From Carallia brachiata (Eukaryota > Streptophyta > Magnoliopsida > Malpighiales > Rhizophoraceae), in assembly GCA_021464245.1 (NCBI GenBank), contig JADCRB010000030.1, positions 4,160,367 through 4,224,366 of the forward strand: a DNA stretch of 64,000 nt, given 5' to 3'. Positions 34,626-46,526 of the stretch are shown here, in pieces (position 1 is the stretch's first letter; every line of letters starts with the position of its first letter). The position numbers were made by a program, and so were the translations under genes. Below the pieces are notes generated by a model that saw only the letters and a program-made list of their open reading frames with translations, had not been told where the DNA came from and made no database searches.

Positions 34626-37600
34626 CACAAGGTATGGACTCGAGGCAGTATACAAGTAAATGACTCTCACGGAACTATCACCGTATGCTGTTAAAAAAAG
34701 CAGAAAATACCACTGCACACAGTGGTTTAGTGATAAATTTTCGAATGCGTTGATGGTAAGTTTTAAGTTTGAATCTTACCAAAACATACAATAGGGATAA
34801 ACTTATGCTAGTATTGGGGTTTGTGACTGCCATAACTATTTGGACATACTGTCCCACTATAATGACATGGTGCAATGCTTATCGACGGAAATGTCGGCAG
34901 GTCACATCCGCTTTCTCATTTTAATTTATCAAAAAGAAAAATGCAGAAAATTATAATCTAGACGGCTTTCTCAATAACGTTATCTGGTTAATGTTGAATG
35001 ATGTAAAATCAGAGGTTTAACTATAAGGCTATGACTGGGTGAGGTGTACTTGGGTTGATTGCCTTTTCTTATCCCTCCACTCAAATAATGACGACGTTGT
35101 GTTTTTTATTTTTTTATTTTTTGTGGTCTTTCCACGATGTGTTTTTTAAGCAAATAAATTATGCATTAACTAAACGTTTTATATGTTGAACATTCGTAAT
35201 TAATTATTACTTTAATTAATAATATGTCTGGTAGTACCTTACATAAACAGTTGTCGGTGTATTATTTATTTATTTATTTATTTTGATCCGAATTCATTTA
35301 TTTTTTTAGCCCGCAGTTGTCTATGTATTATGATTCATGACGCATGCACTTATGTCATATCATTAAAGTCTTGAAAGAAACTTCTAATCTAAATAAAATG
35401 GAAGATCCGGAGTCTAAAGATTTGCCAATGCGCACTTACATGTTGTTTTATTTTTTTCTTGAAAATTTAGCTTATTTAGGTTCTATAAGTTCGAGTTAAA
35501 TGTGGGGAGTGGTGAAAATGGGTTCTAATATTATATAAAGATTTGTGGAAGTGTAAGATTTTATAACTTAGATGAACTATTAGAGGAAAAAAGGTAAGTA
35601 ATACTTAATGAACTTCTAGACACCTTATTTTACTCAAAATATTAAGATTAAGTTATAAATTTTTTTAATATATATATATTACTTTATTTCTTTCTTCCTT
35701 TATAATACGAAATTAATATCTCATACTCCAACAGGGAGAAATAAGCTTAATCCACCATACTAAGTAAGATTATGGACCAAACTAGAAACGCAAAATGCAT
35801 ACACTATCACCAAATTAATACAGTAATAATATTAACATTTAAGTATTCCAGTACAAAATGCAGCTTAATTAATTAGCCAAAATTTCTAATTTGATTCATA
35901 TTGTAACGAGAATTGGTTGCTCTTTTTTTTTTTTTGATTTATACGGTAGCCCTCTTCTATTCCTTTAATTCTCATGATTCATATTGATCCGAGCTCAGGA
36001 TCTATAATAACTTCTATATTAACTACATGTGAAGGTATCAACTTACTATGATACACTTACCACAACACAAAAGAAATTGCTTAATTTTAAGTACCCTAAT
36101 GGTCTTGCTTTGTGTATTTGCCTATGTTGGGCCAATGGAGAATGAGACAACCAACAAAAGAATTGTTGATTACTTGCAATTTTCTGTTATAGAAATGCAT
36201 ATTTGTAACTTTTTAAAATAAACTTAGCTACCTTTTCAACTTGCTTTCGATTTTTCCTTCCTCTTCTAGATGCCTTAGAATCTTTTCTGTTTTGCGTACG
36301 AAAAATGCATTTGAAATTTTGATTATCGCTTCACAAGTAACGATGAGAAAATTGACTCCAACTCGACGTTATAAGACTGGTATGAGGACGACAATTCTAT
36401 TAGCTTAAAGGACAAAACTTGGTATCAACTAAAAATAAACATAATGTTGTACATTTTTTATGTTTGCCACTTTTATACCGAGACAATCAAAGTTTGAGTT
36501 GAACATGAGGTCACATAATTATTATTTTATTAGACTCATTAAAAATTTAAAGAGAAAATTATCTTGTAGTTCATAGTTAAATTATGTCTTTTTAAATATT
36601 TGTTAATGTCCTGACTATTTACCGCTCCTCTCATACTATTTTGCTCGGGAAATGAAGTCGAAGGTCAACTGTATCATTCCAAGTAATAGACGTCAGAAGA
36701 ATATATTGACTATATAAATTTCTCATGTTGGTTCAACATTTATATTAAACTAGTTTGACTTGTAGCATCTTTGAATTCTTGCCGCCAGATATATCCAAGT
36801 TTTTGCTTGACCTGAGGTTTCATCACCACAAATTCTGTTTTCAAAAATTATACTTGTCTAGCATTTTTTTTTCTCCAACATTGGAAGGTTTGAAGCTTCA
36901 CGTAAATGTGCAAGTTTCATGTTTCTCCAACTTTTTCCAGCCAGTATTTTGCCTGGAAGCTCGTGGATGGCTGTTCAAGGAAGCCCGCTGTGAGCGAAGT
37001 TCCTTACTTCTTTCCTTCTTACGCCCCTCCATGTATCTCCCACAAGATTATATGAAAGGGTCAAAAGAAGGGAAAAAAAGATTCTATTTATCGACTTGGT
37101 CCAACCCAAGAGAACAAGCTTATTATTGTGATCTTATTTTATATGTTTGACGAGATGTAAACATAAAACATACACACACACACGCGCAAATGTTAAAGGC
37201 CAACATTCTAGTAAAGCTCTCATAAGTTTCCTGGAGTCCGTTAAAAAAATAAAAATAGCTTTTGAAATGAGATTTATTTCAATGAATAGTTTGATCATAA
37301 TAGACAATCTTCTTTATTTATATTAATTTCTAACCTTAAAAAATGATGATTGATGATGAGAAGATAAGTACTCAAAGGAAAAAAAGGCTTAACATAAAAA
37401 ATTTTAAACTTAAGCAGTTACTCCCCCAACAATATTTTAAACACTCTTAAAACTAAAATGCTCTCTAAAACAAGGAATAAAATTATAAAATCATGATAAA
37501 AATTACAAGATAGGGTATAGAATTGTGGAAACTAGAAAGTTCATATGTAGTTACCTTCCCTTTGACTTAGAGTTCTTTGTTTTTTTTTTTTTTTTTTTTG

Positions 37601-37831
37601 GTTTTGTTGTTGTTTGAGCGAAAGTAAAATTGTATTTCATTTAAATTATAACAAAATTATTTTTTGAGTAGAGGCATTTACCTCCACTGCCTTCAACGTG
37701 GCTTTGTCACTTGACTACCGACAACACTTTACAAAAACTTTTTTGGTCCTGTCACTAGAACAAGGGAGTCTTATTATTGGGACACAAAATGAGGATAAGG
37801 CCCGATAAAATGAAGTCATTCTATTAAAATA

Positions 37832-37906
<75 letters not shown>

Positions 37907-39148
37907 TTTTTAGATAAAAAATCTCTTAAATGTGCATAAAAGGTACCAAATTGTGGCAGTCCTCCTTCCGCATCAATTTGGTGGCTAAATTTCATTCATT
38001 TCCAAGGGCTATGAGTTGACATTGAAAGCCAACTTTGACCCTTTTGCATAGGCTACAACTAAGGGGGCAGGGATCACTGAAGGCAGTGGTCCTTGTAGGC
38101 CACAAGACAAGGATCATTCGCGCGAGTCTTATTCCTTCTTATTGGTTTTTTTTTTCAAAGTCTGCAACTGTTTTTTTTTTCCACTTCTTTTTGGGTATAA
38201 TATCTACGAGCTTATTGAAACTTCTGTAAGATGACTTATGAGGTGTTTGAGTTCACTTTTAATAATATATTTATATTTTATTTTTTAAAAAATACGAAAA
38301 TAAGTGTTTGATTAATTTTTTTGTTGTTATTTGATTTTATTTATTTCTTTATATGACATCTTAAAAATAACTAATTGAAAAGTAATTCAAAATTACTTTT
38401 GGTTATTTTTAGGTTAATTTTTAGTATTTAATATTAATAATAATTTATATACACTAAATTACTCTCATACAATATTTATACGATTTTATTATTATTTTAT
38501 TTACCACATGAATATAATTTATTAGTTGTTACTCAACTTCATCAATATTTATATAAATGCAAAATTTTTATTTTTCAATAATTCTTAAATAATTATTTTT
38601 TCACTTCAAATTTTTATTAATATTGACACTTAAAAAAATATTTCAAATATTATATTTTTTTCTATCTAGTAAACATTAATTATTTTTTAAAAAAATAAAA
38701 ATTAAAAGAGAAAACTGTCAATATTATTTATAGAATGTTTATTCTAAAAATAAAATTATAAAATATGAACATAATTTTGTTAATATAATAAATTAATGTA
38801 AATTAAATATCTAAATCAGTCATTTAATTATTTAACAGTAACAGTAAGTACAAAATTAACCAAATTCTTTATTAGTTTTTTTAACAATCAGCAACAGACA
38901 ATAACAATTAGTAATCAGCAGTTAGTAGTAACAATCAGTAGTAATAATCAATAATATTAATATCAGACAAGTATACCAAATAGACCCTTAATTGATGGTT
39001 AATCCGCACTCGTTGTCATGCAGTCGTTATCATACGTAAATCTGAAAATGAAAGAATTGCTTTAAGTCGTATAACAAACACCACTTCCTTTAAGACAAAA
39101 TTTGCCCTCACTAAATTGCAATAGAGGTATAATGTGAATTCCCTTACA
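34626..39148. other. Gene-poor, repeat-rich intergenic DNA
   Basis: 34715-34870 has tRNA-promoter-like blocks (GTGGTTTAGTGATAAA and AAGTTTGAATCTTACC), suggesting a SINE. 35480-35733 ends ATACTCCAACA followed by GGGAGAAATAAG. Reversed, this reads as an LTR start (TGTTGGAGTAT) after a polypurine tract, so it is probably a Copia LTR remnant. 38225-38995 is an AT-rich block whose ends faintly resemble hAT MITE ends. No gene is recognised. The 131-residue frame at 36755-37150 has no family resemblance. Confidence 0.4.
37834..37902. repeat. Compound (AC)n(AT)n microsatellite
   Basis: About 16 AC/CA units run directly into about 18 AT units. It is likely polymorphic and a possible cruciform-forming site. 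Confidence 0.95.
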
Positions 39149-40453
39149 TGATAAAATGAAGCACACTCGACTGCAGGTTGTAATACTGAAATCAAGCTCT
39201 CGAGAAGTTATTGTAATATCCAAAATTACTCACAAAAAGTGTATGAATTTTTCTATCTTTTCTATATTTATGTGAATGACCAATTCACATATTTACAGGG
39301 AGAATAATAAGATAGTTATTTGGCCAAGATAGTTATTTTCCCACAAAGGATTATATCTTTTTCTATGAAAGGTCGCATTTCTTTCTATGAAGAGTCATAT
39401 CTCTTTGTATGAAAGGTCGCATTTTTTTCCATATAAATTATGTTCAAGAATATGCATTTAAAGATTTACCATGTATATATATAACTATGTGCATATACAC
39501 AAAAATTTACCATGCAATTAGTCTACTATCATGAACATAATTTACTTATTCAAGGGGTACTCAGTGTATTAAAAATGCATTTATTGTGCACATTTGTTAC
39601 TACATGTGTGTAATTATTTATTATGCATGTCACACATTAACCCCAAAATATGCTTGACATTATTTACATGCAATCAACGAGACAATTCACAAGGCAGAAT
39701 AGAAAATATAACATGACATGTTCCTAGTTGCCTTAATCATCGATCCCAAAACAATTACTATAACTCTTGATTTTTCCACATATCATAGATATTCTTAATT
39801 AATGTCATCAAACAAGTAAGAAAATAAGACATACATTAATCAAGAGTAAGACTTATTTGATCATTTCACAGTTTTAGACGTTAATTCTTTAAAAATTCCA
39901 ATCACGAACCATAAATAATTTTGCAGGATAAAATGAAGCACACTCGACTGCTGGTTGTAATACTGAAATCAAGTTCTCGAGAATTTATTGTAATATCCAA
40001 AATTACTCATAAAAAGTGTATGAATTTTTTATCTTCTCTATTTATATGACTGACCATATCATATAGTTATAAGGAGATTAATTCGGTAATTATTTGGTCA
40101 AGAGATGAGTCTTTTGGGTCCAATAGACACGACTCTTTTAACGTGTCTATATGATAAAATGAAGCACACTCGACTGCTGGTTGTAATACTGAAATCAAGC
40201 CCTCAAGAATTTATTGTAATATCCAAAATTACTCACAAAAAGTGTATTAATTTTTCTATCTTCTCTATTTATGTGACTGACCATATCATATAGTTATAAG
40301 GAGATTAATTCGGTAATTATTTGGTCAAGAGATGAGTCTTTTGGGTCCAATAGACACGACTCTTTTAACGTGTCTCTTCATTAATGGACGCATCTCCATA
40401 ACCACCAAATTAATTAGGGGACACGACCTTATATATTTTGAAAATTCCCCAAC
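39149..40453 (-). repeat. Copia-type LTR remnant with repeated segments
   Basis: A segment starting GATAAAATGAAGCACACTCG occurs at 39149, 39928 and 40153. The last two form a tandem repeat with a 225-bp period. The block ends at 40453 with TTCCCCAACA followed by ATCTCCCGTC. On the minus strand this is a polypurine tract (GACGGGAGAT) followed by the LTR start TGTTGGGGAA. A TATA-like ATATATAAGG lies just inside. This is the 3' LTR of a minus-strand Copia element whose coding part is not recognisable. Confidence 0.6.
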
Positions 40454-42490
40454 AATCTCCCGTCATTTTCAAAATTTGAAAATATAACAATTTTAGCTAT
40501 TCTGATTGTCAATTGCATAAGCAGTGGTGAACTACACCTTAAAACCACTATATAGTGAAGTGCACGTTACAACAAACCTGAATAATATGGTGGACTATGC
40601 CTTGAAACCAACTATTCTTATTAATGAGTTGTAGAATCACTTCACACAATTAACCTTAGAACTACAAGTATCTCTATAATTTATGTAACACGTGTATGAT
40701 CATGGGAAAATAACATGCCTGCATGCACACCATGCCGGCAGAGAAACATGCCAATTCCAAAATCAAGGAGCCAAGATTTTAAATTGTCAATTCCAATGTT
40801 ATTGCTAGAACTAGAAATATGTTGTACATCCTTTTTTCTTTCAACATCCATTAATGTGCTGTCAATTCCCAATTTAATTTGACCGGAATTATCAAGCACC
40901 AGCTGGCTAGTTGGAATGTTGAAGTCTTATCTTGTTCTTGCCATTTCAGTCGAGATCAAATATGCGGGCTAGCTCAGGTGTGTGTTTGAGATTCCATGTA
41001 GGATGAGCTGACTTATACCACCTTTGGTTTGGTCTCTTCCACCATAATGGTACGCCGTATGCTTATCCAAATTGGTGGAAAAAAAAACTGCAGCTGCTCC
41101 TAAATTAATTAATTAAATTAAGAGGATTTCTGATTTCATCTACTTTTTTAATAAGTATATATAAAATTATTTCATAAATTTGTAATTACATAAGTTTGTG
41201 TATAACTCAGACTTTGTGGAAAGATAGACGATGTTTTCAAATGCATAATAAAACTCATTCTACCATACGGAATCTAGTATATATTTATAATCGAACGAAT
41301 GATTAATTATGCTTGTTATATAATAGTTATCATTTTATACTGAAAAATGCAATTATAAATTCGATAATTTTCAGTGAATACCATAGATTTTTCTTAAAAA
41401 TGGATTTATATAAATGCACATGCTATGTTCGATGCTTGTAATGACAGTGGACAGTGGACAAACAGATGGGCCACTGCCAGCCTTTGGAATGTCTGGGCAG
41501 CCACTTGTCAAAGCTCCATCTCTGTCATTGTTTAGCCCTTATCCAAAAAGGATAAATGTTAATTTCCTGATGAATATTCTCTCGATGATTCTCTGTAATG
41601 TAACAGGCTATAATTTATGTAATAATAATAATAAAATATAAATTATTTTTTATACATTTTATAAATATAGTTGTAAATATTTCTTATTTGTTACGTCAAG
41701 ACAAATTTCAAATTTCTTTCTCATACCATGTAAGGGCCTAACCATCCGACAAATGGCCATAGAATTCTTTGGTCAATTATTTCTGACGTATCAATTGTTG
41801 GCCCCAGATCTTGACCGCCATCACTTAAGCCATTTATTTTGCATGTTGTTCATTAATTTCTTTTGGTCATCTATTACGCATGTAGAGTAGACGGTAGATC
41901 TGATATCTACTTACTAATACAACAAGAATTTCAATCAGATAATAAGAGCATTGGCCCCGGCAAATTGGGGCATGGTCAACAAACAATGTCAACAAAGCCT
42001 TGCTGAAATAATGCACAATTGTTCGTCGTTTAGGGCAAGAAAACTGTCTCCTCAATAACTCTTGTATTCAAACAACCCTTCACTCGTTCTCTCTCAAAAG
42101 GGCAAAAATAGGAAACGATCCTTCACTCGATAACTAAGCAGGATTAGTTGGCATTATGGCATTGTTTTTTTTATTCCTCGATGGATAACGTAGGTGGACC
42201 TGAAAAAGCAGACGAATGACAGACCGGATGGTGGAATCCTCCAATTAAAAAATAATATTTCTTTCATTTTCAAAAGTGTTCTATAATTATTTTGATAAAA
42301 AAATAAAAAATTAATATTTTTAAATCCTAGTAGGGACGTGTGGAAATATGTGCATCGGCACAGATTTAAAGAGATAAGAGCCGGTTTACCCCGCCCCCGC
42401 CCTCCCAACCCCCCCGGCCAAAAAAAAAATCAAGGAAAAGAGAAGAGCCGGTACTGTCTTCCTCAATACCTTTCCTTTTGCCTTTCATAG
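40454..42490. other. Intergenic DNA left of the Tat retrotransposon
   Basis: Starts inside the probable internal region of the decayed Copia element. No reverse transcriptase, gag or host gene recognised. 42486-42490 (CATAG) directly precedes the Tat 3' LTR and would be its target duplication; the other copy lies in or beyond the gap. Confidence 0.4.
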
Positions 42491-43283
42491 TGTAAAGCGT
42501 AAATTTCGAGTCTAAAATAATTAAACTCGAAAATACAAAAATAAATTACAAATAAAAATTGTAAAAATAAAAGAAAATTTACGTGGAGTCGATCTTCGTA
42601 GATCCTCCGATTAGTGTTCCTTTTTTGACTCCGTCAAGGGCTGCACGAGCTTGATCTTGATAGAAATAATTTCCACCGCTTTTTCTTGAACTAGATAGAC
42701 TGAAACTGTATCTGATTTGGACGTTTTGACTACGTTTAGGAACCGCAAAGATCTGATTTGAGCCGATTTGACTTAATTTCACCGAGGGTCGAAGGAACTG
42801 TTCTCGGATGAGCTGCCTAGATTTTACTGAGGGCCGTATGAGGCTTAATCCAGCCGAGGATTTATAATATTTTGATATTTTAAGATCTATATTTTCACAG
42901 ATTCAGATTTGATACGATCGGAGAATATAAATCTAAAATAACTTAGAAACGGAAATAGTATTTTTTTTTTTACTTTGCACCTGAGATATCTTTCTCAAAA
43001 GAGTTAAAATATATCACAGAGTACACAATTTTTTTTTTACTATCTCTCTTCTTGTTTTACTTTTTTTTTTCCGCCTGCTTTCTCCTTTTTTTCGCTGCTC
43101 TCTGCGTCGCTTCGCTGCCTGCCTTCTTTTTCTGCCCTTTCTTTCAATTGGGGAGGCCAATTTATAGGCCTCCCCCACCTGCCTGCCACCAACCATTTGG
43201 TTGGTGGCATTAAAGGTTGGCAGCTGCCAACCTTGACTTCAAGGTTGGCGGCTGCCAACCATTTTTTTTTTTATTTGTTTACA
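42491..43283 (-). repeat. 3' LTR of the Tat element
   Basis: 793 bp with TGTAAA...TTTACA inverted ends. On the minus strand U3 begins at 43283. A TATA box (complement of TTTATA at 43161-43166) sits in GGCCTATAAATTGGCC, placing the transcript start near 43130. U3 contains an 18-bp perfect palindrome, GGTTGGCAGCTGCCAACC (43215-43232), and a near copy at 43243-43260. Confidence 0.85.
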
Positions 43284-43302
43284 AATGCCCCCACTTCAAG
43301 GG
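43284..43302 (-). other. Polypurine tract of the Tat element
   Basis: On the minus strand the sequence before the 3' LTR reads CTTGAAGTGGGGGCATT, a purine-rich tract of the type that primes plus-strand synthesis in Tat elements. Confidence 0.7.
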
Positions 43303-44172
43303 TCAGTAAGGAAGATTTTTACAGAAATGATTCAAACCGAGTCTTGAAGTCCAGTTTGAAATTTGGAAACGTCTTGATGAACATTGAATCTTGGAGTCTT
43401 CTATCTTTGAATATCTGCTGTTGTTGGATCGCAATAGGAATCCGATACGATCTTGAGAAAGTTAGCAGCCCAGCCAATATAGAAATTGAAGCCTTGGCTC
43501 CAGGTGCATTCGAGCTTCCATAGCTCGCAAAGGCTGGCAAAGGTTCTTTGAAGTTCCAAAGCTCTGGTGAGGATGATCCGGTAGGCAAAGAACTTGAACC
43601 TCCCCAAGAGGAAGGCCCAACACTTTGGAACTTCAAACCGACACACAGAGAGACTGACTGTAGTGATGATTCCAAGTCTGCTCGACGTAAGGAGAGTAGT
43701 TGGAACTTCCCCGTACATCGCCGCATCCAAAGGAAGATTAGGATGATTGCAGCGTCTCATCCCTCTGTGGTAGATGTGAACTAAGGAGAGTAGTTGGAAC
43801 TCCATGACACCGATGGCGTTAGGGATCCCTCGAGGAAGACTACTCCTTCTTTTCTTAGCTCGTGCGCCTCCAACTTCTTGATCGAAGAACTTCCTGGACA
43901 AGTAGAGACTAGCCATTTTCTTTTGAGAGAAGAAGAGCTGAGGGGTGAGTATTATTTCGGAATGCAGATATATATACATAAATAAAGATTTTTTTTTTTG
44001 AAAAGTCAAAAAGAAGGTACGCAGAATCGAGTAGGGTCATCCACGTCCCTTTCCTGCATAAGAGACAAAAGAGGCAGCGGCTGACGCGTTACGAAAGTCG
44101 TTACCGTGTGTTGCAGAAGTCGTTGCCGTGTGCTGCAGAAGTCGTTACCGTGTGCTGCAAGGTCGTTGCACC
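43303..44172 (-). other. Spacer between the homeobox gene and the 3' LTR
   Basis: Contains repeated phrases (AAGGAGAGTAGTTGGAACT near 43690 and 43782; AGTCGTTACCGTGTGCTGCA-like units at 44095-44160). A minus-strand frame of 202 residues spans 43401-44009 without recognised domains. MASLYLSRKFFDQEVGGARA inside it looks like a possible start, but the repeats make real coding doubtful. Confidence 0.4.
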
Positions 44173-44797
44173 TTATCTTGTCGGCCGTCCTAGCGGGGCC
44201 CGAGGCAACTCCAAGTCAAGCTCGACCTCGTCTGGTGGGCCGATGATGTTGACGTCGACGCTTTCCGGCTGGTTGATGCCGGAATATTCTGGAAAGAGAG
44301 GCAAAGTTTCGCCGGAATGACTCCTTTCTGCTAAAAATTCCTCCTAGACTTAAGTATCTAGGAGGGATGAACCCTTGGCTGACTCCGTAAGACCACCAGG
44401 ACCAGCATGCATGCTCCCATGGGCTACGGCTTTGATGAACATACCGTGGAGAGACCATTGCAGTGGAAGAACTCGGACCTGCTTCATTTGAGGGCGAAGC
44501 TGTACCGGTGGGATTTACTATCGGAACGACAGACTGTTCTTTGGAAAAAGCAGTTCTCAGTGCTGGTTTCTTCCTGCTTCTCCGATTCTGGAACCAATAA
44601 AACACATTTTTTCCTTCGATTGCCCCGAGCGGGCGCAATCGTGAGACAAGTTGGTAAATTTGAGATGCACTAGGAATAATACCTCCATTGTTGTGGAAGA
44701 CTTCCTCCAAAATTTGCAGTTGTGCCATGGTCGGTTGCCACCTTGTGCGGGGTGACCTTTCTTCTCCCTTGTCTTGAGGTTCTGCAACTGGTTCCAT
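44173..44797 (-). CDS. WUSCHEL-type homeobox (WOX) gene captured by the Tat element
   Basis: From the ATG at 44797 the product reads MEPVAEPQDKGEERSPRTRW. It enters a homeodomain at about residues 17-80: RWQPTMAQLQILEEVF, then HNNGGIIPSASQIYQLVSRL, then IEGKNVFYWFQNRRSRKK. IEGKNVFYWFQN is the signature third helix of WUS-clade WOX factors; RRSRKK recalls the WOX8/9/11/12 clade. This frame stays open to 44216. One base-shift away, the frame at 44343-44173 contains ETLPLFPEYSG, the WUS-box TLxLFP (44290-44307). It ends in VELDLELPRAP (LDLEL at 44206-44220), an EAR-like repressor motif. A single frameshift or a small intron must connect the halves. WOX proteins are nuclear transcription factors that maintain stem cells. 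Sense orientation and position place it inside the element. Function and expression are unknown. Confidence 0.82.
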
Positions 44798-44885
44798 CTT
44801 TCTTGTGGCAGAGGAGCAAAGGTCTTGGTATGTGGTGAAGATCGGTTGAGACTGATGCTGAGTTTCAGACTCAAACCCTCCGTCG

Positions 44886-44893
44886 CTTTTATA
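44886..44893 (-). promoter_or_regulatory. TATA box of the captured homeobox gene
   Basis: TATAAAAG on the minus strand within AAAAATATAAAAGCGACGG, about 90 bp before the ATG at 44797. This leaves room for a leader of roughly 60 nt. It suggests the cassette has its own promoter in addition to the LTR. Confidence 0.55.
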
Positions 44894-44924
44894 TTTTTGG
44901 GCCGTTCACAGTTTATACTCATGC

Positions 44925-45175
44925 GGGCCAGGAGTTGGATTGGATTTTGAACTTGGGTTTGGACTGTGTCTGGAACTTGGAATTTTTGGGTTTTGGGTTT
45001 TGGATTGGATTTGGGTCGAGTGTTTGGGCTTCTAGACTTGGACTTTTGGATTTGGGTTGAGTGTTTGGGTTTTGATTTTTGGGTTTGGGCTTGAGTTTTC
45101 TGATTTGGGCTCAAGTGTTTGGGTTTGAATTTTCGGGTTTGGATTTTCGCTTGGACTTTCAGATCGGGACTTCTG
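44925..45175 (-). repeat. Degenerate CCCAAA/TTTGGG tandem repeat upstream of the homeobox gene
   Basis: About twenty imperfect units of CCCAAAnnC on the minus strand (TTTGGGTT-like on the plus strand). It resembles degenerate telomere-type repeat but lacks the TTTAGGG register. The minus-strand frame over it (KPKTQ/KSKPK repeats) is low complexity. Confidence 0.75.

Positions 45176-45178
<3 letters not shown>

Positions 45179-45224
<46 letters not shown>
45179..45224. repeat. 46-bp poly(T) run
   Basis: Uninterrupted T, hence poly(A) on the coding strand of the element, between integrase and the CCCAAA repeat. It could mark the junction of inserted retro-copied sequence, or be slippage; the length may be an assembly estimate. 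Confidence 0.85.
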
Positions 45225-45228
<4 letters not shown>

Positions 45229-45384
45229 ATATTTACACATAATACTGTTTCAGAAATTTACCATTGATTGGGCCGATTCGGACGCCTTCTTGGTCTGACA
45301 GCATGTAAGCGTTGTGAGTGTAGGCCTCCTGCACTAAGTATGGCCCGTCCCATTTGGAAGTAAGCTTGTCACCAGGCCGATGCT

Positions 45385-46295
45385 TCATGTTGATGGGCCG
45401 TCGCACTGCAAGAACAAGGTCTCCAACTTGAAAAGATCGAGGGCGGACCCTGCGGTTGAACGTGTTGGTGAGCCGGGCTTGGTAGCATTCAAGTTGCTGT
45501 TGTGCTTCGAGCCTCCTTTCATCGAGGCTTCTAACTCATCCAGACGTAGGCGAGCCTGTGTGAGTCCTTCCAGAACAGCCATGCGCAGGGATGGAATCTG
45601 TGTTTCCAACGGCAGTATTGCTTCGACACCGTAGACAAGTGAGTATGGCGTCGCCTGTGTTGGAGTCCGGTAAGTTGTACGATACGCCCATAATGCCTCC
45701 GGAATTCTGTCATGCCAATCTCTTTTGGATTTAGAGACTACCTTCCGCAACAGGTTGCATAAGGTCTTGTTGAATGCTTCGGCCAAGCCATTTGCTGGGG
45801 CATTGTACATGGATGACTTGTACTGCTTGAACTTGAACTTCTCGCAGAGCTTGTCGATTAAGCTGTTGTAGAACTGCTTACCATTATCAGTGATGATGAA
45901 TCGAGGGACTCCATAGCGATAGATCAGCTGAGTCCGGATGAAATTGGCAACATGCTCCTTCTTTACCTCTCTAAGTGGAATGGCTTCAGCCCATTTTGAG
46001 AAGTAGTCGGTTGCTGCGAGGATGTACAGGTGACCCAGGGATGACTTTGGCAAGGGCCCCACTAAGTCGAGACCCCAAGCTTCAAAGGGCCAGGATGAGA
46101 CAGTTGGATGCAGTGGCTCCGGTGGTTGATGTATGTAATTCGCATGAAATTGACAAGCTTGACAGTTTTAGCAAACTCAATTGAATCACGTACCAGTTGG
46201 CCAGTAGTATCCCATCCTTCTGAGTTGGAAGTGCAACTTAGGCCCGATTGATGTCCGCCACAAACACCAGAATGTGNCCTGTTTTGCCTCTTCAT
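45385..46295 (-). pseudogene. Integrase of the Tat element (frameshifted)
   Basis: The main frame (46062-45385) holds the rve core: VGPLPKSS, YILAATDYFSKWAEAIPLRE, ITDNGKQFYNSL and ANGLAEAFNKTL, with the second Asp and the Glu of the DDE triad visible. The zinc-finger N terminus lies upstream in other frames (46295-46062), split by frameshifts and an ambiguous base at 46276. It integrates the cDNA copy; this copy is unlikely to be made intact. Confidence 0.88.
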
Positions 46296-46526
46296 TAGCT
46301 AGGCAGCGAAGTAGAACTCCATCAAAAGACCTTCGATACAGAGCATCCTTGAGATATATGAACGGGGCTCGGTCGTTGAATTTCTGTTTTCTTTTGACGA
46401 CGATCTTCGGGCAGGCTTCCCGTGCTGTAGGTAGTCAATGATTGGTTGCGCCAATCCTCGTCCTCCGCGAGACGTACAGATACAGCGTTGTTGGTGCTGT
46501 AGTTTCTTCATCATCCTTCTGTGGCA

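Noticed and set aside
34715..34870. tRNA gene
   Set aside because: Only A- and B-box-like blocks are present; no cloverleaf could be drawn, so a SINE remnant is more likely.
36755..37150. 131-residue forward frame
   Set aside because: No family resemblance, no neighbouring exons and ordinary AT-rich composition; probably chance.
43401..44009. 202-residue minus-strand frame in the Tat element as a second captured gene
   Set aside because: Contains internal repeated phrases and no recognisable domain; kept only as a note in the spacer feature.
44557..45114. 185-residue minus-strand frame with KPKTQ repeats
   Set aside because: Encoded mostly by the CCCAAA tandem repeat and overlapping the homeodomain in another frame.
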